Shown here: piece by piece, positions 52,813-62,887 of the stretch | Layout of the letters: each line of letters starts with the position of its first letter | Numbering within the stretch: position 1 is the first letter of the stretch | Origin: Rhizomys pruinosus | Lineage: Eukaryota; Chordata; Mammalia; Rodentia; Spalacidae | Direction of reading: 5' to 3' | Length of the DNA: 64,000 nucleotides | NCBI GenBank assembly: GCA_009823505.1 | Contig: VZQC01007977.1 | Location: 971,333-1,035,332, forward strand | The notes under the pieces: generated by a model | Told to the model about the DNA's origin: nothing | Database searches by the model: none | The model's input: only the letters and a program-made list of their open reading frames with translations | Translations under genes and position numbers: made by a program

Positions 52813-54280
52813 TATTATTATTGTGCTCTTTATCTGGTGGTTTTAATAGCATGTTTTACAATGTGAGGGTGAAGGATAAATATGGGACATTAGAAGACCA
52901 AAAGAACGTTAAGTTTCTTGTGGGAATTCCAAAGATAAAGTTGCCATGATTTCTTAAAGAAAGAGAAATATAAAAATTGCAGTCATAGGGAACTATTAGT
53001 AATACATTTCTCTAGTCTTTGATATCTCATTACAGAAAATCAGCTTCAGGTGGACCCTAGCGATGCATTTGGAAATTGGAAATCATACAGTCCTTAGGGT
53101 CACTTGTGCTTCCTTGAATTCAATATACCACTTTCTGCACTGCGATATATAGATGAGGGTAAGAAGAAAATAGCTAGAACAACTGAGTCCTGATTTTCTT
53201 TCACAATTGATGCTTCCTGGTAATGACTGAGGAATGAGAGCTTCTAAAGAATAGGTAATAGGAAAGTATTCAAAGATGGAGAGGAGTTTGAAAACAGCTT
53301 GCAAGGGGCTCTGGTATTGGCTTAGTGGGCCTAGAGTAGATGTAAGTTGGATGAGCATTTTAATAGAGCAAAGAACTAATTTCTTCCTTTACCATCACTC
53401 GAATTCTACAAGGGATCATAATTTTAAACCAAAATCTTTGCTATTTGTTTAAAGAAACCCCTCTCCTTGGGTCAAGTCTCCTCAGAGGCTCATCTAACTC
53501 ATGCACATGAATTTAAATGGCTACTTATCATGATCATCCCAACATCAAGATCCATTCCATAAATATCTCCCTCTCACAGTTTTTGACTGAAGTATACTTG
53601 ATTGTGAGACATGAATTTGAGCCTTGGGAAATGGAGGCGGTGACTTGAAGTGGGTTACAGTAACTAAGATAGTTTTTAGAAGTCTGTGTTTAATCTAAAA
53701 AAAATCTGCATGTGTTTTACACATTGAGAGATGTGTGGATTTCTCTGATTATAAAAATAATACTTAAAAATAGTAGCAGAATAAAATGGAAACATTTTAA
53801 AAAAGTTGTCCTTTTCGAATCCATTTCATGGGGGTGATTGTTGTATGTATAAAATATGACTTTATCAATTTCAGAAAATTGAGTGAAATCAAAGAGCAAT
53901 GAAACAATATGATCGATTTTCTGTGAAATTTCTTGGCTGCTTCTTAGTGCCAGAAGGTTTCAGCAATCCAGACTTAAGTAAATAATAAATACAATATTTT
54001 TCTTTTTCGTTCTCATTGGAATTCCATCTGGGTATTGTCTGTAGAAAGTCTCAGATGTTGCCAGAGAGGTGGTGATGAGTAATCAGCTCAGTGGCGCTGG
54101 GTAGATGATTTGACAAGGCTCCCTCCCTGAGAGGCGTAGATGTTGAAAATGTGTGAATGAAACATTGCTGCTCTCGGAACTGAGTCTCTTGTATGACCTC
54201 AAGCAAGTTCTCAGAAAGCCTCTTCTGAAAGAAGGTGATAGTTCAGATTTTGTGTTTTATTATTTTTATTGTTATTTATT
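52813..54280. other. Unique-looking sequence, no gene seen
   Basis: AT-rich, ordinary composition. Minus frames at 53083-53358 (91 codons) and 53717-53899 have no motif. Confidence 0.4.
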
Positions 54281-54289
54281 ATTTATTTA

Positions 54290-55320
54290 TTTATTTATTT
54301 TTTATTGATGCTTTGTGTATTTCATACAACATTTTCCAATTCAGTTCAGGCATATATCCCCTTCCCTTCCACCCACCCCACCCCTACCCATCCCAGATCA
54401 TGCATTCTGCCGTAAGTTTTCTGCATCTTTCTCTGCTTTTTTGTTTTGTCTTTTCATTTTTTTTTAACAATAAGTGATAATTTGTGAGTACAAGCATCCT
54501 TCATGTAAAACCAATTTGCAAGCAGTTGTGCCCAAACCCACACAGCTCATGGGTCCCACCATCCACCAGGGGGGGGCTTGTATGTTCAATCAAGTTGATC
54601 AAATGAGTGTCCAGTCTATATTGTTGTATTTTCACCATTAACCCCAATCGAAGCCCTTACATTCTACCATGTCCCCTCTTCTGCAGATTGTTCCCTAGGC
54701 TTAGAAAAGGGGCACAGGTGGATGAGAAGCAAAACACTCTATTTCTCTGGAGCTGATGTCTTGGTCTCTAGTCAGTTCTGGCTGTTTTCTTTCATGGGCT
54801 GCCAGCTTGTCCAGGCTTAACCTTTCGATCCTACTAATGAAGCACATGCAATTAGATATTTAGGTATTTAAACAGTATAATATATAGCCTTTCGATCCTA
54901 CTAATGAAGCACACACAATTAGATATATGGGTATTTAAACAGTACTAATTGTTATGGTAGGTTACTTTGGTATAGACACAGATGTTTGGATGGTATGTCA
55001 ATTCATGATCTACATTTTCTTCTGTCAAGTATGGCAGGGTCTTCGTGTGGTTTATAACATCTCCTAACCATTAGAGGATGTAAGCTTGTGACATCAGCCG
55101 TGGGTTATTCCTCCAAGGAGAGAGCCAATAGCCAATTAGATTTGGGATATACAGACATATGGCTGCCACTGCTGCACAGTATTTCCAGGCAGATGAGGTG
55201 TAGCTGGTGCTGACGGAGGAGTCTTGCTTGACTCAAGGAGACCTATATTTGCTTTATTGGTTTAGTGGTCTTTGGTAACACTCTCTGGCATCCCAGAGAC
55301 CATCTGTATACTTGCAAGTG
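54290..55320 (-). mobile_element. L1 long 3' UTR, to an N
   Basis: From the terminal 'ttattgatgctttgtgtatt' through the C-rich tract to the distal block shared with 15155-16059. A local 67-base tandem duplication ('cctttcgatcctactaatga') lies at 54831-54960. It stops at the N, after which 5'-UTR sequence of an L1 in the same orientation follows. Confidence 0.85.
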
Positions 55321-55321
55321 N
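55321..55321. other. Single N standing in for an L1 body
   Basis: 3' UTR sequence of a minus-strand L1 ends here and, at the next base, the ORF1-proximal 5' end of a minus-strand L1 begins. About 5 kb of L1 would be expected between them. Confidence 0.85.
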
Positions 55322-55765
55322 TTGTCTAGTTTTCAGGCTTTCACTTTTGTTTATATATTGGATACTGGAAGTCTCTTCCTTTCCTGTTTCGAATGTTCTC
55401 TTAATCCACTGGATACTCTCTCCTCATTCCAGTTGTTGGCGGGGGGGGGGTCCTAACTTAGCCCGCACCCTGGTACCTCTCTGGAGTGGTGGCGGGCTTG
55501 TCCTGAGCCCTGCCCTGCTCAGGGCCCCAATATGGCGTCTGTGCCTGACTCCAAAGCCAGGATCCCCTCCCACTTGTGACTACGGGGTGGGGGTGGGGCC
55601 ACCCAGCTGGGCGGCCATGCTTTGGCAGAAATTAGGAGTCGGGTCTAGGTCCGCCAGTCACTGGGCCCCCTTTGCCACAACTCAGTAAATTAATTGTCCT
55701 GCACCCGTGGGTCAATGCCCTGATTTTACCTTTCTGGAGCGGTGGTGGCCTTGTCCTGATTTTGT
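55322..55765 (-). promoter_or_regulatory. L1 5' UTR with promoter monomers
   Basis: 55322-55440 matches 25196-25320. Then a monomer ('ctggagtggtggcgggcttg' at 55481) and the start of a second ('ctggagcggtggtggccttg' at 55734), period 253, with a 'tatggcg' YY1-like core at 55531-55537. A G10 run lies at 55441-55450. It is cut off after about 30 bases of the second monomer. Confidence 0.75.
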
Positions 55766-55798
55766 GTTTTAATACTAGTTATTTAAAACAGATTAGAG

Positions 55799-55965
55799 TT
55801 GCTGGGTGTGGTGTGCATGACTTTAATCCTAGCACTTGGGAGGCAGAGGCAGGATGATCTCTGTGAGTTCAAGGCCAGCCTGGTCTACAGAGCGAGCTCC
55901 AGGCCAGCTGGGACTAAAGGGAGTCCTTGTCTCAAAAATACCCAAAACAAAAACAAAAACAGAAA
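55799..55965 (+). mobile_element. B1 SINE
   Basis: 'gctgggtgtggtgtgcatga' to 'gggagtccttgtctcaaaaa', with a (CAAAA)n tail. Confidence 0.92.
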
Positions 55966-56755
55966 CAGATGAGAGTGAACCCATAGTCTGAACTCTTGGT
56001 ACCCATGTTCTACTTTCTTTTGTAACTCTCAAATTTAATTTTTTGTTGCATTTTAAAATTTCCATATTACCATCTGTAACTTTTAATAGGACAAGAGATG
56101 TACATGGTCAAAATATCCAGCATGCTGTCATCGTCTGAGAGAGACTTGACATGAATATAAGGATGGGCTTTTCATCGCGCAGACACAGGTTCTCCTCTCT
56201 GGCTGGGACACTGCCGCTGGACAAGACATGAAGGCCTAGACATCTGCTTCAGCTATGGCTGTGTGTCTCAGGGCCAGGTAGGTCACTGCTGCTGGAATAT
56301 CTGGACTTTGCAGTGGTTACAAGCAAGCTGACTGGAGAGGAGACTAATGATCAAAGCCATGCAAAGTCTACTATGCTGTCATGGCTGTTTGCTCGTGAGC
56401 CCACTGGATAAGAACAAACTAAAAAGGAGACAGGACAGTGATAGTCCCAGAACATGGGACAGCTCATCCAGGTAGATGATGATGGTGTCCAGGTCCTGGA
56501 GAGGGCATAATAACAGCCTTTCCTGAAGGTTTCTCCCATCTGAAGACCGAGGAAGACAGTTGATAGACACTGCCCTTTCTCTGGGTACTCTCTGAAGCCA
56601 AGCTTCTCAGTCTTTGACTACCACCTGGGGTGAGGGGGGAGAAAGGGGAGACTCAGATTCCTTCTAATGATGCCAACGATGTCCTTGTTTCCAGGCCTTT
56701 TCCCCACACCCTTCTTCCACTATTGGTTTCCCCTCATCCCAAAGACTGAACTCAT
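55966..56755. other. Sequence without recognised feature
   Basis: Ordinary sequence. Two overlapping minus frames at 56351-56570 (62 and 63 codons) have no motif that I recognise. Confidence 0.4.
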
Positions 56756-56759
56756 TTGC

Positions 56760-56863
56760 TCTTGAGTCAGGGTCTCCTGTAGCCAGGCTGCTCTTGGTCC
56801 TCAGCCTGTTGCTGCTTCCTTCTAAGAGCTGGGATTACAGGTGTCGGCTGCCACTCCTGGCCC
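56760..56863 (-). mobile_element. B1 SINE, old
   Basis: 'gagtcagggtctcctgtagc', 'gctgggattacaggtgtcgg' in antisense order; middle shortened. Confidence 0.65.
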
Positions 56864-57016
56864 CAAGACTGGAATCTTAAATCACCTTCTTTCTTTCCTA
56901 TAGCCTCACCTGATTTTATGAGCTTATACTAATCAGCTCTTGTTTTTTAATCTATTTCCTGTTCCCTGGAGTAAATTTTCAGAGTAACTTCCCCTTCCAT
57001 TGAAGATGCCTCTATC

Positions 57017-57020
<4 letters not shown>

Positions 57021-57063
<43 letters not shown>

Positions 57064-57140
57064 TCTTGTTTATTCAACCACATTATCTGTTTTAGCACTC
57101 CATTAAACACAATGAGAGAGAGAAAGAGAGAGAGAGAGAG
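57021..57140. repeat. (CT)n and (GA)n inverted microsatellite pair
   Basis: About 20 CT units (57021-57059), a 54-base spacer, then about 13 GA units (57114-57140). The two runs are mutually complementary. Confidence 0.93.
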
Positions 57141-57654
57141 AATTTAATTCTACTGCACAATGAAGCAAAGCCATGCATAAAGCCCTCAGTAGCTTGAAGT
57201 CCAACAGCTGCCACTCAGCTGCTCTCTCTGTTGATTTCATTCCACACTGGCTTTCTATTCAATTTTTCCAGTTGACCTTGGATCCATTAAAACAGTCACA
57301 TGCTCACTGTTCTTTTTTATCTTTTAATTTTCTCATCAGCTACTTCCCATTAAACCACATGGTAAATTGACGTGTTTTTATAGATTAAATATTGAATGCA
57401 TATTTGTTCAGCCAGCTGTAAATAAAGACCCCATAAGCTCTCCATTTTTAACGTCTTTTGAACATGAGTAAATTATACCATTTGGGGTTTAAGTTGTTAA
57501 GGATGCCTTTTATATTTGCTTTCTAATTTTGACCTAAAGGACATTTGGAAATTTTTATATAAGGTGCTTAATCAAATCTTTCTTGTTTCCTGAGTTTCCC
57601 CTTTTTAATACAGTGATGACGGGGGGGGGGTTAAGTTGTATGTTTCTTTTATTA
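57141..57654. other. Sequence without recognised feature
   Basis: AT-rich. A G10 run at 57621-57630 is the only notable item. Confidence 0.4.
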
Positions 57655-57657
57655 TAT

Positions 57658-57718
57658 AATTAAAATATTTTATTATTACTTTAATTTTTATAGAGCTTTT
57701 GTACATTACATACAATTC
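57658..57718 (-). mobile_element. L1 3' end stub
   Basis: 'aaaatattttattattactt' then 'tatagagcttttgtacatta' matches the L1 terminus at 58567. Only about 60 bases precede the next insertion. Confidence 0.55.
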
Positions 57719-58050
57719 TTTTTTTTTTTTTTCTTTTTGGAACCGATGAGCTTTATTGGTGAGGGGCTACTTACAAGAGGAGAAATAATTCAGACAACTG
57801 CACATCAAAAGCTCACCACAGCATAAGTGATAGCTCATGAAAGCTAGAAACCTGGAGCGTGCGCAGTAGGTTGGAAAATGTCTTTTTCCTGGCGGCTGAG
57901 TTGGTCTGAGCCTCTTTCAGGCACCTTGGGTGGTGTAAGAGTCTTCTAGGCAGTTCAACTTGTCTGAGACTGTCTCTCAATAGTCCTTAATACTTATATA
58001 CACTTGGGAGAGAGGGAACTAATGTATCTGGGTCAGTTTCAGGAACTTCC
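57719..58050 (-). mobile_element. Retroposed sequence with poly(A) and AATAAA, parent unknown
   Basis: On the minus strand it ends with AATAAA (complement at 57752-57757) about 20 bases before an A-run (complement at 57718-57732), the layout of a reverse-transcribed mRNA or non-coding RNA. No intact frame and no recognised parent. A rodent retroelement of a family unknown to me is equally possible. Confidence 0.45.
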
Positions 58051-58063
58051 TGAAGCTTTTCTT

Positions 58064-58217
58064 TTTAGCCGGGTGTGGTGGCACACACCTTTAATCCCAG
58101 CACTCAGGAAGCAGAGGCAGGCAGATCTCTGTGAGTTCAAGGCCCGACTGGTCTACAGAGAGAGCGCCAGGCCTGCTGGGACTAAAGGGAGACTCTGTCT
58201 CAAAAAAAAAAAAAAAG
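58064..58217 (+). mobile_element. B1 SINE
   Basis: 'gccgggtgtggtggcacaca' to 'gggagactctgtctcaaaaa'. Full length. Confidence 0.94.
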
Positions 58218-58222
58218 ACAAA

Positions 58223-58564
58223 AATATTTTTATTGCATTCCCGTGCATTTCATATAATTTATCTTGATCCAATTTAGACTCATTCCCCTTTCCATGCCCC
58301 CCACCCCACAGGAGTTCATGCATTGTGCCACACATGTCAAGACATGTGTCTTTTTCTTAGTCTTTTTCAAGTTTTTCTATGCAGAGGTTCATTGTTTTGG
58401 GCAGAAGTTTACTGTTTCAGTCATTTCTTTGACCCAGTCCTTTTGTTGTTGTTGTTCCCTCCAATTGTATTGCTCCAAAATATGCTTATATATACATCAC
58501 ACCTGTACCAAAATTATAACACCTGAAACTAAACTGTATGTTAGTTCCAAAACATGTTTAGGAA
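58223..58564 (-). mobile_element. L1 3' UTR fragment
   Basis: 'atatttttattgcattcccg', 'tttcatataatttatcttga', C-rich tract, and 'ggttcattgttttgggcaga' as at 27890. 5' truncated at about 58564. Confidence 0.8.
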
Positions 58565-59433
58565 TAAAATATTTTAATATTACTTGAATTTTATAGAGCT
58601 TTTGTACACTTCATACAACAGCTCTTAATCAAATTAACCCCCTTTCCCTTCGTGCTCCCCAGCACCTGACTGGACTTCGTGTATTCTGCTGTACGTGTTG
58701 AGTCCTATCCAGTCAAGCATTTGTACCCAGATGTCCTTCAGGGCATAGTCACCCACTGGACTCCAGTCAGCCCATCTAGAGCTGGCACACTCTCTCTCCC
58801 CAGTAGTAATCAGTCTCTAGTAGTTCTCAGTCTGGGGCTGGCACATCAACCCATCTCTTTCACTCTACTCTGGGCCCTTGCCTGGTTGAGTTGTTATGGG
58901 TCCTGTGCTTGACACCACCATTGCCACAAACTCACATATGCAAGTTTCCAGTGACCTTAAAGCCTCTGCTGCCTTATTTTCATGTCAGATCTGGCTCTTA
59001 CAAACTTTCTGCATCCTCTCTGCAATGAATGGTCCCTGGGCCAAGGGTGGGTGAGGTTTAATACAGGAGTACCTTCCAGAGAAACACACTCTTCAGTCTC
59101 TCATTCTTTAAAACTTGGCCAGTTGTGGCCTTCTGTGTGTATCACACTCTCTTGTACAAGGAAGCTTCACTGGTGAGGGTTGAGGGATGCACTAGTTTTC
59201 TCTCTACCCCTCATTCCACTATGTTCCATGAGCCTGAGGTATACAGGTTCAACTGTAGATGTGTCACCTAGCACCAGGCATCTCTCACATATTCTCTGTG
59301 TCTGAACAGTTGTGGGATTCTGCAGTAACCTCCATCTGTTGCAAAAATAATCTTCTTTAATGAGTGGTGTATGGTACGCTTGTCTGTAAATATAAGGATC
59401 CATATTTAACATATGGTAAGAAATTTCATTTGT

Positions 59434-59583
59434 AGCCGGCGTTGTGGCGCACGCCATTAATCCTAGCACTTGGGAGGCAGAGGCAGGTGAATCTTTGTGA
59501 GTTCAAGGCCAGCCTGGTCTACAGAGTGAGTTCCAGGACAGCTTGGGCTACAGGGAGACCCTGTCTTGAAAAGACCCCCCCAG
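59434..59583 (+). mobile_element. B1 SINE in old L1
   Basis: 'gccggcgttgtggcgcacgc' to 'gggagaccctgtcttgaaaa'. Flanked by 'agaaatttcatttgt' on both sides (59419-59433 and about 59584-59600), which fits a target-site duplication. Confidence 0.93.
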
Positions 59584-60325
59584 AAAGAAATTTCATTTGT
59601 CTAGAGATAAGACAGAGACAGGGTTTTCTCTAGGCTCTAGGTCCTCTCCAGCCATGCATATTCTGCTGAGTTTACAGTGCCAACCATGAGTTCATTCCCT
59701 CTGAGAGGGCTTTAAGGTCTATTACAGAGCTGTTGATTACCCCCCAGATAATAGTGCCACTATTGGACCAATACAGGCAGTTTGCTGTGCCAATCATTGT
59801 GGTCATTAGGCTTTAGGGCTGGGTTGGGTCACTGATTGAATTTCTCCCTTAGCAGTTTGCATATTATCACCTATCTTTATGGGAACTAAACTTCAGGTAG
59901 AAGCTTCCAGGTCAGTTCCTGCTCCATTGCTCCAAGTCCTGTATCTGAAGTATGTCCTGTCTTCAGCAGTAGAGTCTTATCTTCTAATTCTGGGAGATAA
60001 CCAAGAGCTATGGCAATAACCTGTGTTATTTTGGGAGTCTCTTGGAGCACTGTCACCTATGATTCCTTCCTCCCCTCCCAGCTAAACACTCCTACCCCCA
60101 TAACATGTTTCCTACCATCCATCTAACTTGGGTTCTTTCTTTTCCTTTACCTCTGTGTTTCCTTTCCATTTTCCTAGCTCTTGGTGTTACATCAGGATAT
60201 ATACTCACATGTAAGTGAGGAAGAACATACATTACTTGTTTTTCTGTGTTTGTGTTACTTCATTTAGTATAACACTGTCTAGTTCCATCCATTTACCTGA
60301 AAATTTCATTATTCCGGCCTTTCTT

Positions 60326-60768
60326 GTTGGGATGAGACTCAGCTTGGCTTGAGCACTAGGAGGTCTGCACCCCCTGTCCTGACAGCATCTTTGGAGCCGG
60401 GATGGATGAAATTCCTGCTCGGCAAGGTGAGATCCCATACCCTAAGCCTTTGATCTACTGGGCAGATAAGAAGTCACACTTCCTACCTATTAAATACACA
60501 CCTCCTTGCCCCCAGTAAGAGCCATAGTGACTCACACCTCCCTGGCTCTCCCACTTGCCTCCCCTGACCCCATTTCCACCCCAGACCATGGTAGTTTTGG
60601 TATAAAAGACATTGACTTTTGCCAACAAAACTGTGTCATTTCCCCCATGGAATTTCTCCTGGGCCCTGGAATCTTCCCCCTCCCCCTCTGCTGTTGCAGG
60701 ACACTCAGAGCACCCAGCTGGCCTGGCTGCGTTGGGCAGACAGTGAGGAAGAACATCATGAGGTAACA
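60326..60768 (+). mobile_element. Solo LTR, 443 bp, with 6-bp TSD
   Basis: Starts TGTTGGGATGAG and ends GAGGTAACA, i.e. TG...CA, and is flanked by 'ctttct' on both sides (60320-60325 and 60769-60774). The L1 ORF2 reading resumes at once after the second copy. A TATA box TATAAAAG lies at 60601-60608 with pyrimidine-rich sequence after it. A 6-base duplication fits the ERVK-like (class II) group. There is no internal viral sequence: recombination between two LTRs removed it. Plus orientation is set by the TATA box. Confidence 0.8.
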
Positions 60769-61410
60769 CTTTCTTACTGCTGAGTACAATTCCATTGTGT
60801 GAATGTACCACATTTTCATCATCCATTCATCAGTCAAGGGACATTTAGATTGTTTCCATTTCTTAGCTATTGTGAAGAGAGCAGTAACAAACATGGATGT
60901 GCAGGTATCTCTATAGTAGGATGAGTCCTTTGGCTTTATGCCAAGGAGTGGTATAATTTGGATCATATGGTAGATTCAGTTTTAGTTTTTTTGTGAGTTC
61001 TACCACACTGTTTTCCATAGTGGTTGCTTAAGTTTTCAATCTCACCGGCAGTGACTGAGTGCTCCCTTTTCTCCACACCCTCACCAGCAATTGGTATATT
61101 TAATTTTCTTGACCTTAGCCAGTCTGAGTGGGGTAAGGTGGAATATTAAATTGTTTTTTAATCTGCAATTCTCTACTCAGGATATCGAGCACTTTTTAAG
61201 GTGTTTCTTAGCCATTTTTATTTCTGTATTCAAGTCTGTAGCCCATTTTTTATTGGGTCATTTATTTTCTTGTTTATTTGCTTGAAAAAATTTTTTGGTA
61301 TATTCTGGATATTGGTCCTCTATTGGATATGTAGCTGGTTAAGATTTTCTACCACTCAGTGAGTTTCCTCTTCTCTTTCTTGGTTATTTCTTTTGCTCTA
61401 CAGAAGTTTT

Positions 61411-62887
61411 TTAAAATTTATTTTATTTATTTTTTATTTTTTACCATTTTTAAAATTTATTATATTTTAAGGGATTCACAATATAAGAGCACAGTTGTTT
61501 TCAGTCAGATTGACGTGCTCAGTTTGCCATACAATTAGGTAATTGGTGCTGCATCCACAGATGAGGGATGCCATTCATCGTTGTTTTTCTGGGACTGTGT
61601 TACTTCACTCAGTATGATTCTTCTAGCTCCAGACATTTACTGCAAAGCTCATGAAGTTGTCTTTCTTTACCACTGCATAGAACTCCATTGTGTAGATCTA
61701 CCACATTTTCTCTATCCACTCATCAGTTGAGGGGCCCTTGGTTGGTTCCGTCCTTTGTTATTGTGAAGCAGAGCTGCAATAAACATGGCCGTGCATGTAT
61801 CTCTGTGGTGGCGTAAGTCTTGAGGGTACATGCCCAGGAGTGGTATGGCTGGGTCGGGTGGCAAGTTCATTCCAAGTCTTCCAAGGGTTCTCCACACTGC
61901 TTTCCATAGTGGCTGTACGAGTTTACATTCCCACCAGCAGTGGATGAGTGTTCCCCTTTCCCCACAACCTCTCCAGCACTTGGTATCATTTGTTTTCTTG
62001 ATCCTAGCCAGTCTTATTGGAGTAAGATGATATCTTAAAGTGGTTTTCATTTGCATTTCCTTAATGATTAGTGATGTTGAGCAGTTCTTGAGGTGTTTCT
62101 CAGACATCTCTAATTCCTCGCTTGTGAAGTCTCTGTTCAGTTCTTTGCTCCATCTATTGAGCGGGTCGTTTGTTTTCTTTTTTCTTTGTTTTTTGAGTAG
62201 TTTATATATTCTGGAAATCAATGCTTTGTCAGATGTATCTGCAGTGAAGGTTTCCTCCCACTCTGTGGGATTTCTCTTCACTTCCTTGATTGTTTCTTTT
62301 GATGTACAGAAGCTTTTGAGTTTGATGAGGTCCCATTTGTCAATTGTCGACCTTAATTCTTGTGCAGCTGCTGTCTGATTTAGGAAGTCTTTTCCTATGC
62401 CTATGTCTTGTAGTCTGCTGCCAACTTTTTCTTCTATCGCCTTCAGAGTTTGGGGTTTCACGTTGAGGACTTTAATCCATCTGGAGTTGACTTTTGTACA
62501 GGGCGAGAGGTAGGGGTTTAATTTCATTCTTCTACAAGTGGTGATTCAGTTTTGCCAACACCACTTGCTGAAGATGCTGTCTTTTCTCCATTGTGTCTTC
62601 TTGGCCCCCTTGTCAAATATGAGATGGCTGAAATTGTATGTGCTCTAGTTTGGATCTTCACATTTGTTCCATTGGTCAACAAGTCTGTTTTTGGGCCAGT
62701 ACCAGGCTGTTTTTATGATCACAGCCCTGTAGTATAGTTTGAAGTCTGGTATAGAGATTCCCCCTGTGTAGTTCTTTTCACTCAGGGTTGTTTTGGCTAT
62801 TCGGGGTCTTTTGTTTTTCTAAATGAATTTAAGGACTTTTTTTCCAAGCCTGTGAAGAAACTCTTGGGGATTTTAATTGGGATTGCA
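61411..62887 (-). mobile_element. Younger L1, 5' truncated, 14-bp TSD
   Basis: Minus-strand L1 end of about 1.48 kb inserted in the old L1 and flanked by 'tctacagaagtttt' (61397-61410 and 62888-62901). It holds an A-rich tail (complement 61411-61470), a very short 3' UTR and an intact 271-codon stretch of the ORF2 C-terminus (62527-61712), including the Cys-rich 'CWRGCGERGTLIHCWWEC' motif of the ORF2 zinc knuckle. Truncated in the reverse transcriptase region, so immobile by itself. The long frame shows that it is young. Confidence 0.9.

Noticed and set aside
56351..56570. Cytokine-like short minus frame ('LQDLDTIIIYLDELSHVLGL')
   Set aside because: A hydrophobic helix-like stretch alone; the alternative frame over the same bases is equally open and no family match is recognised.
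61712..62527. 271-codon minus frame as a gene
   Set aside because: It is the C-terminal part of L1 ORF2 in a truncated L1 with a target-site duplication; listed as a mobile element.
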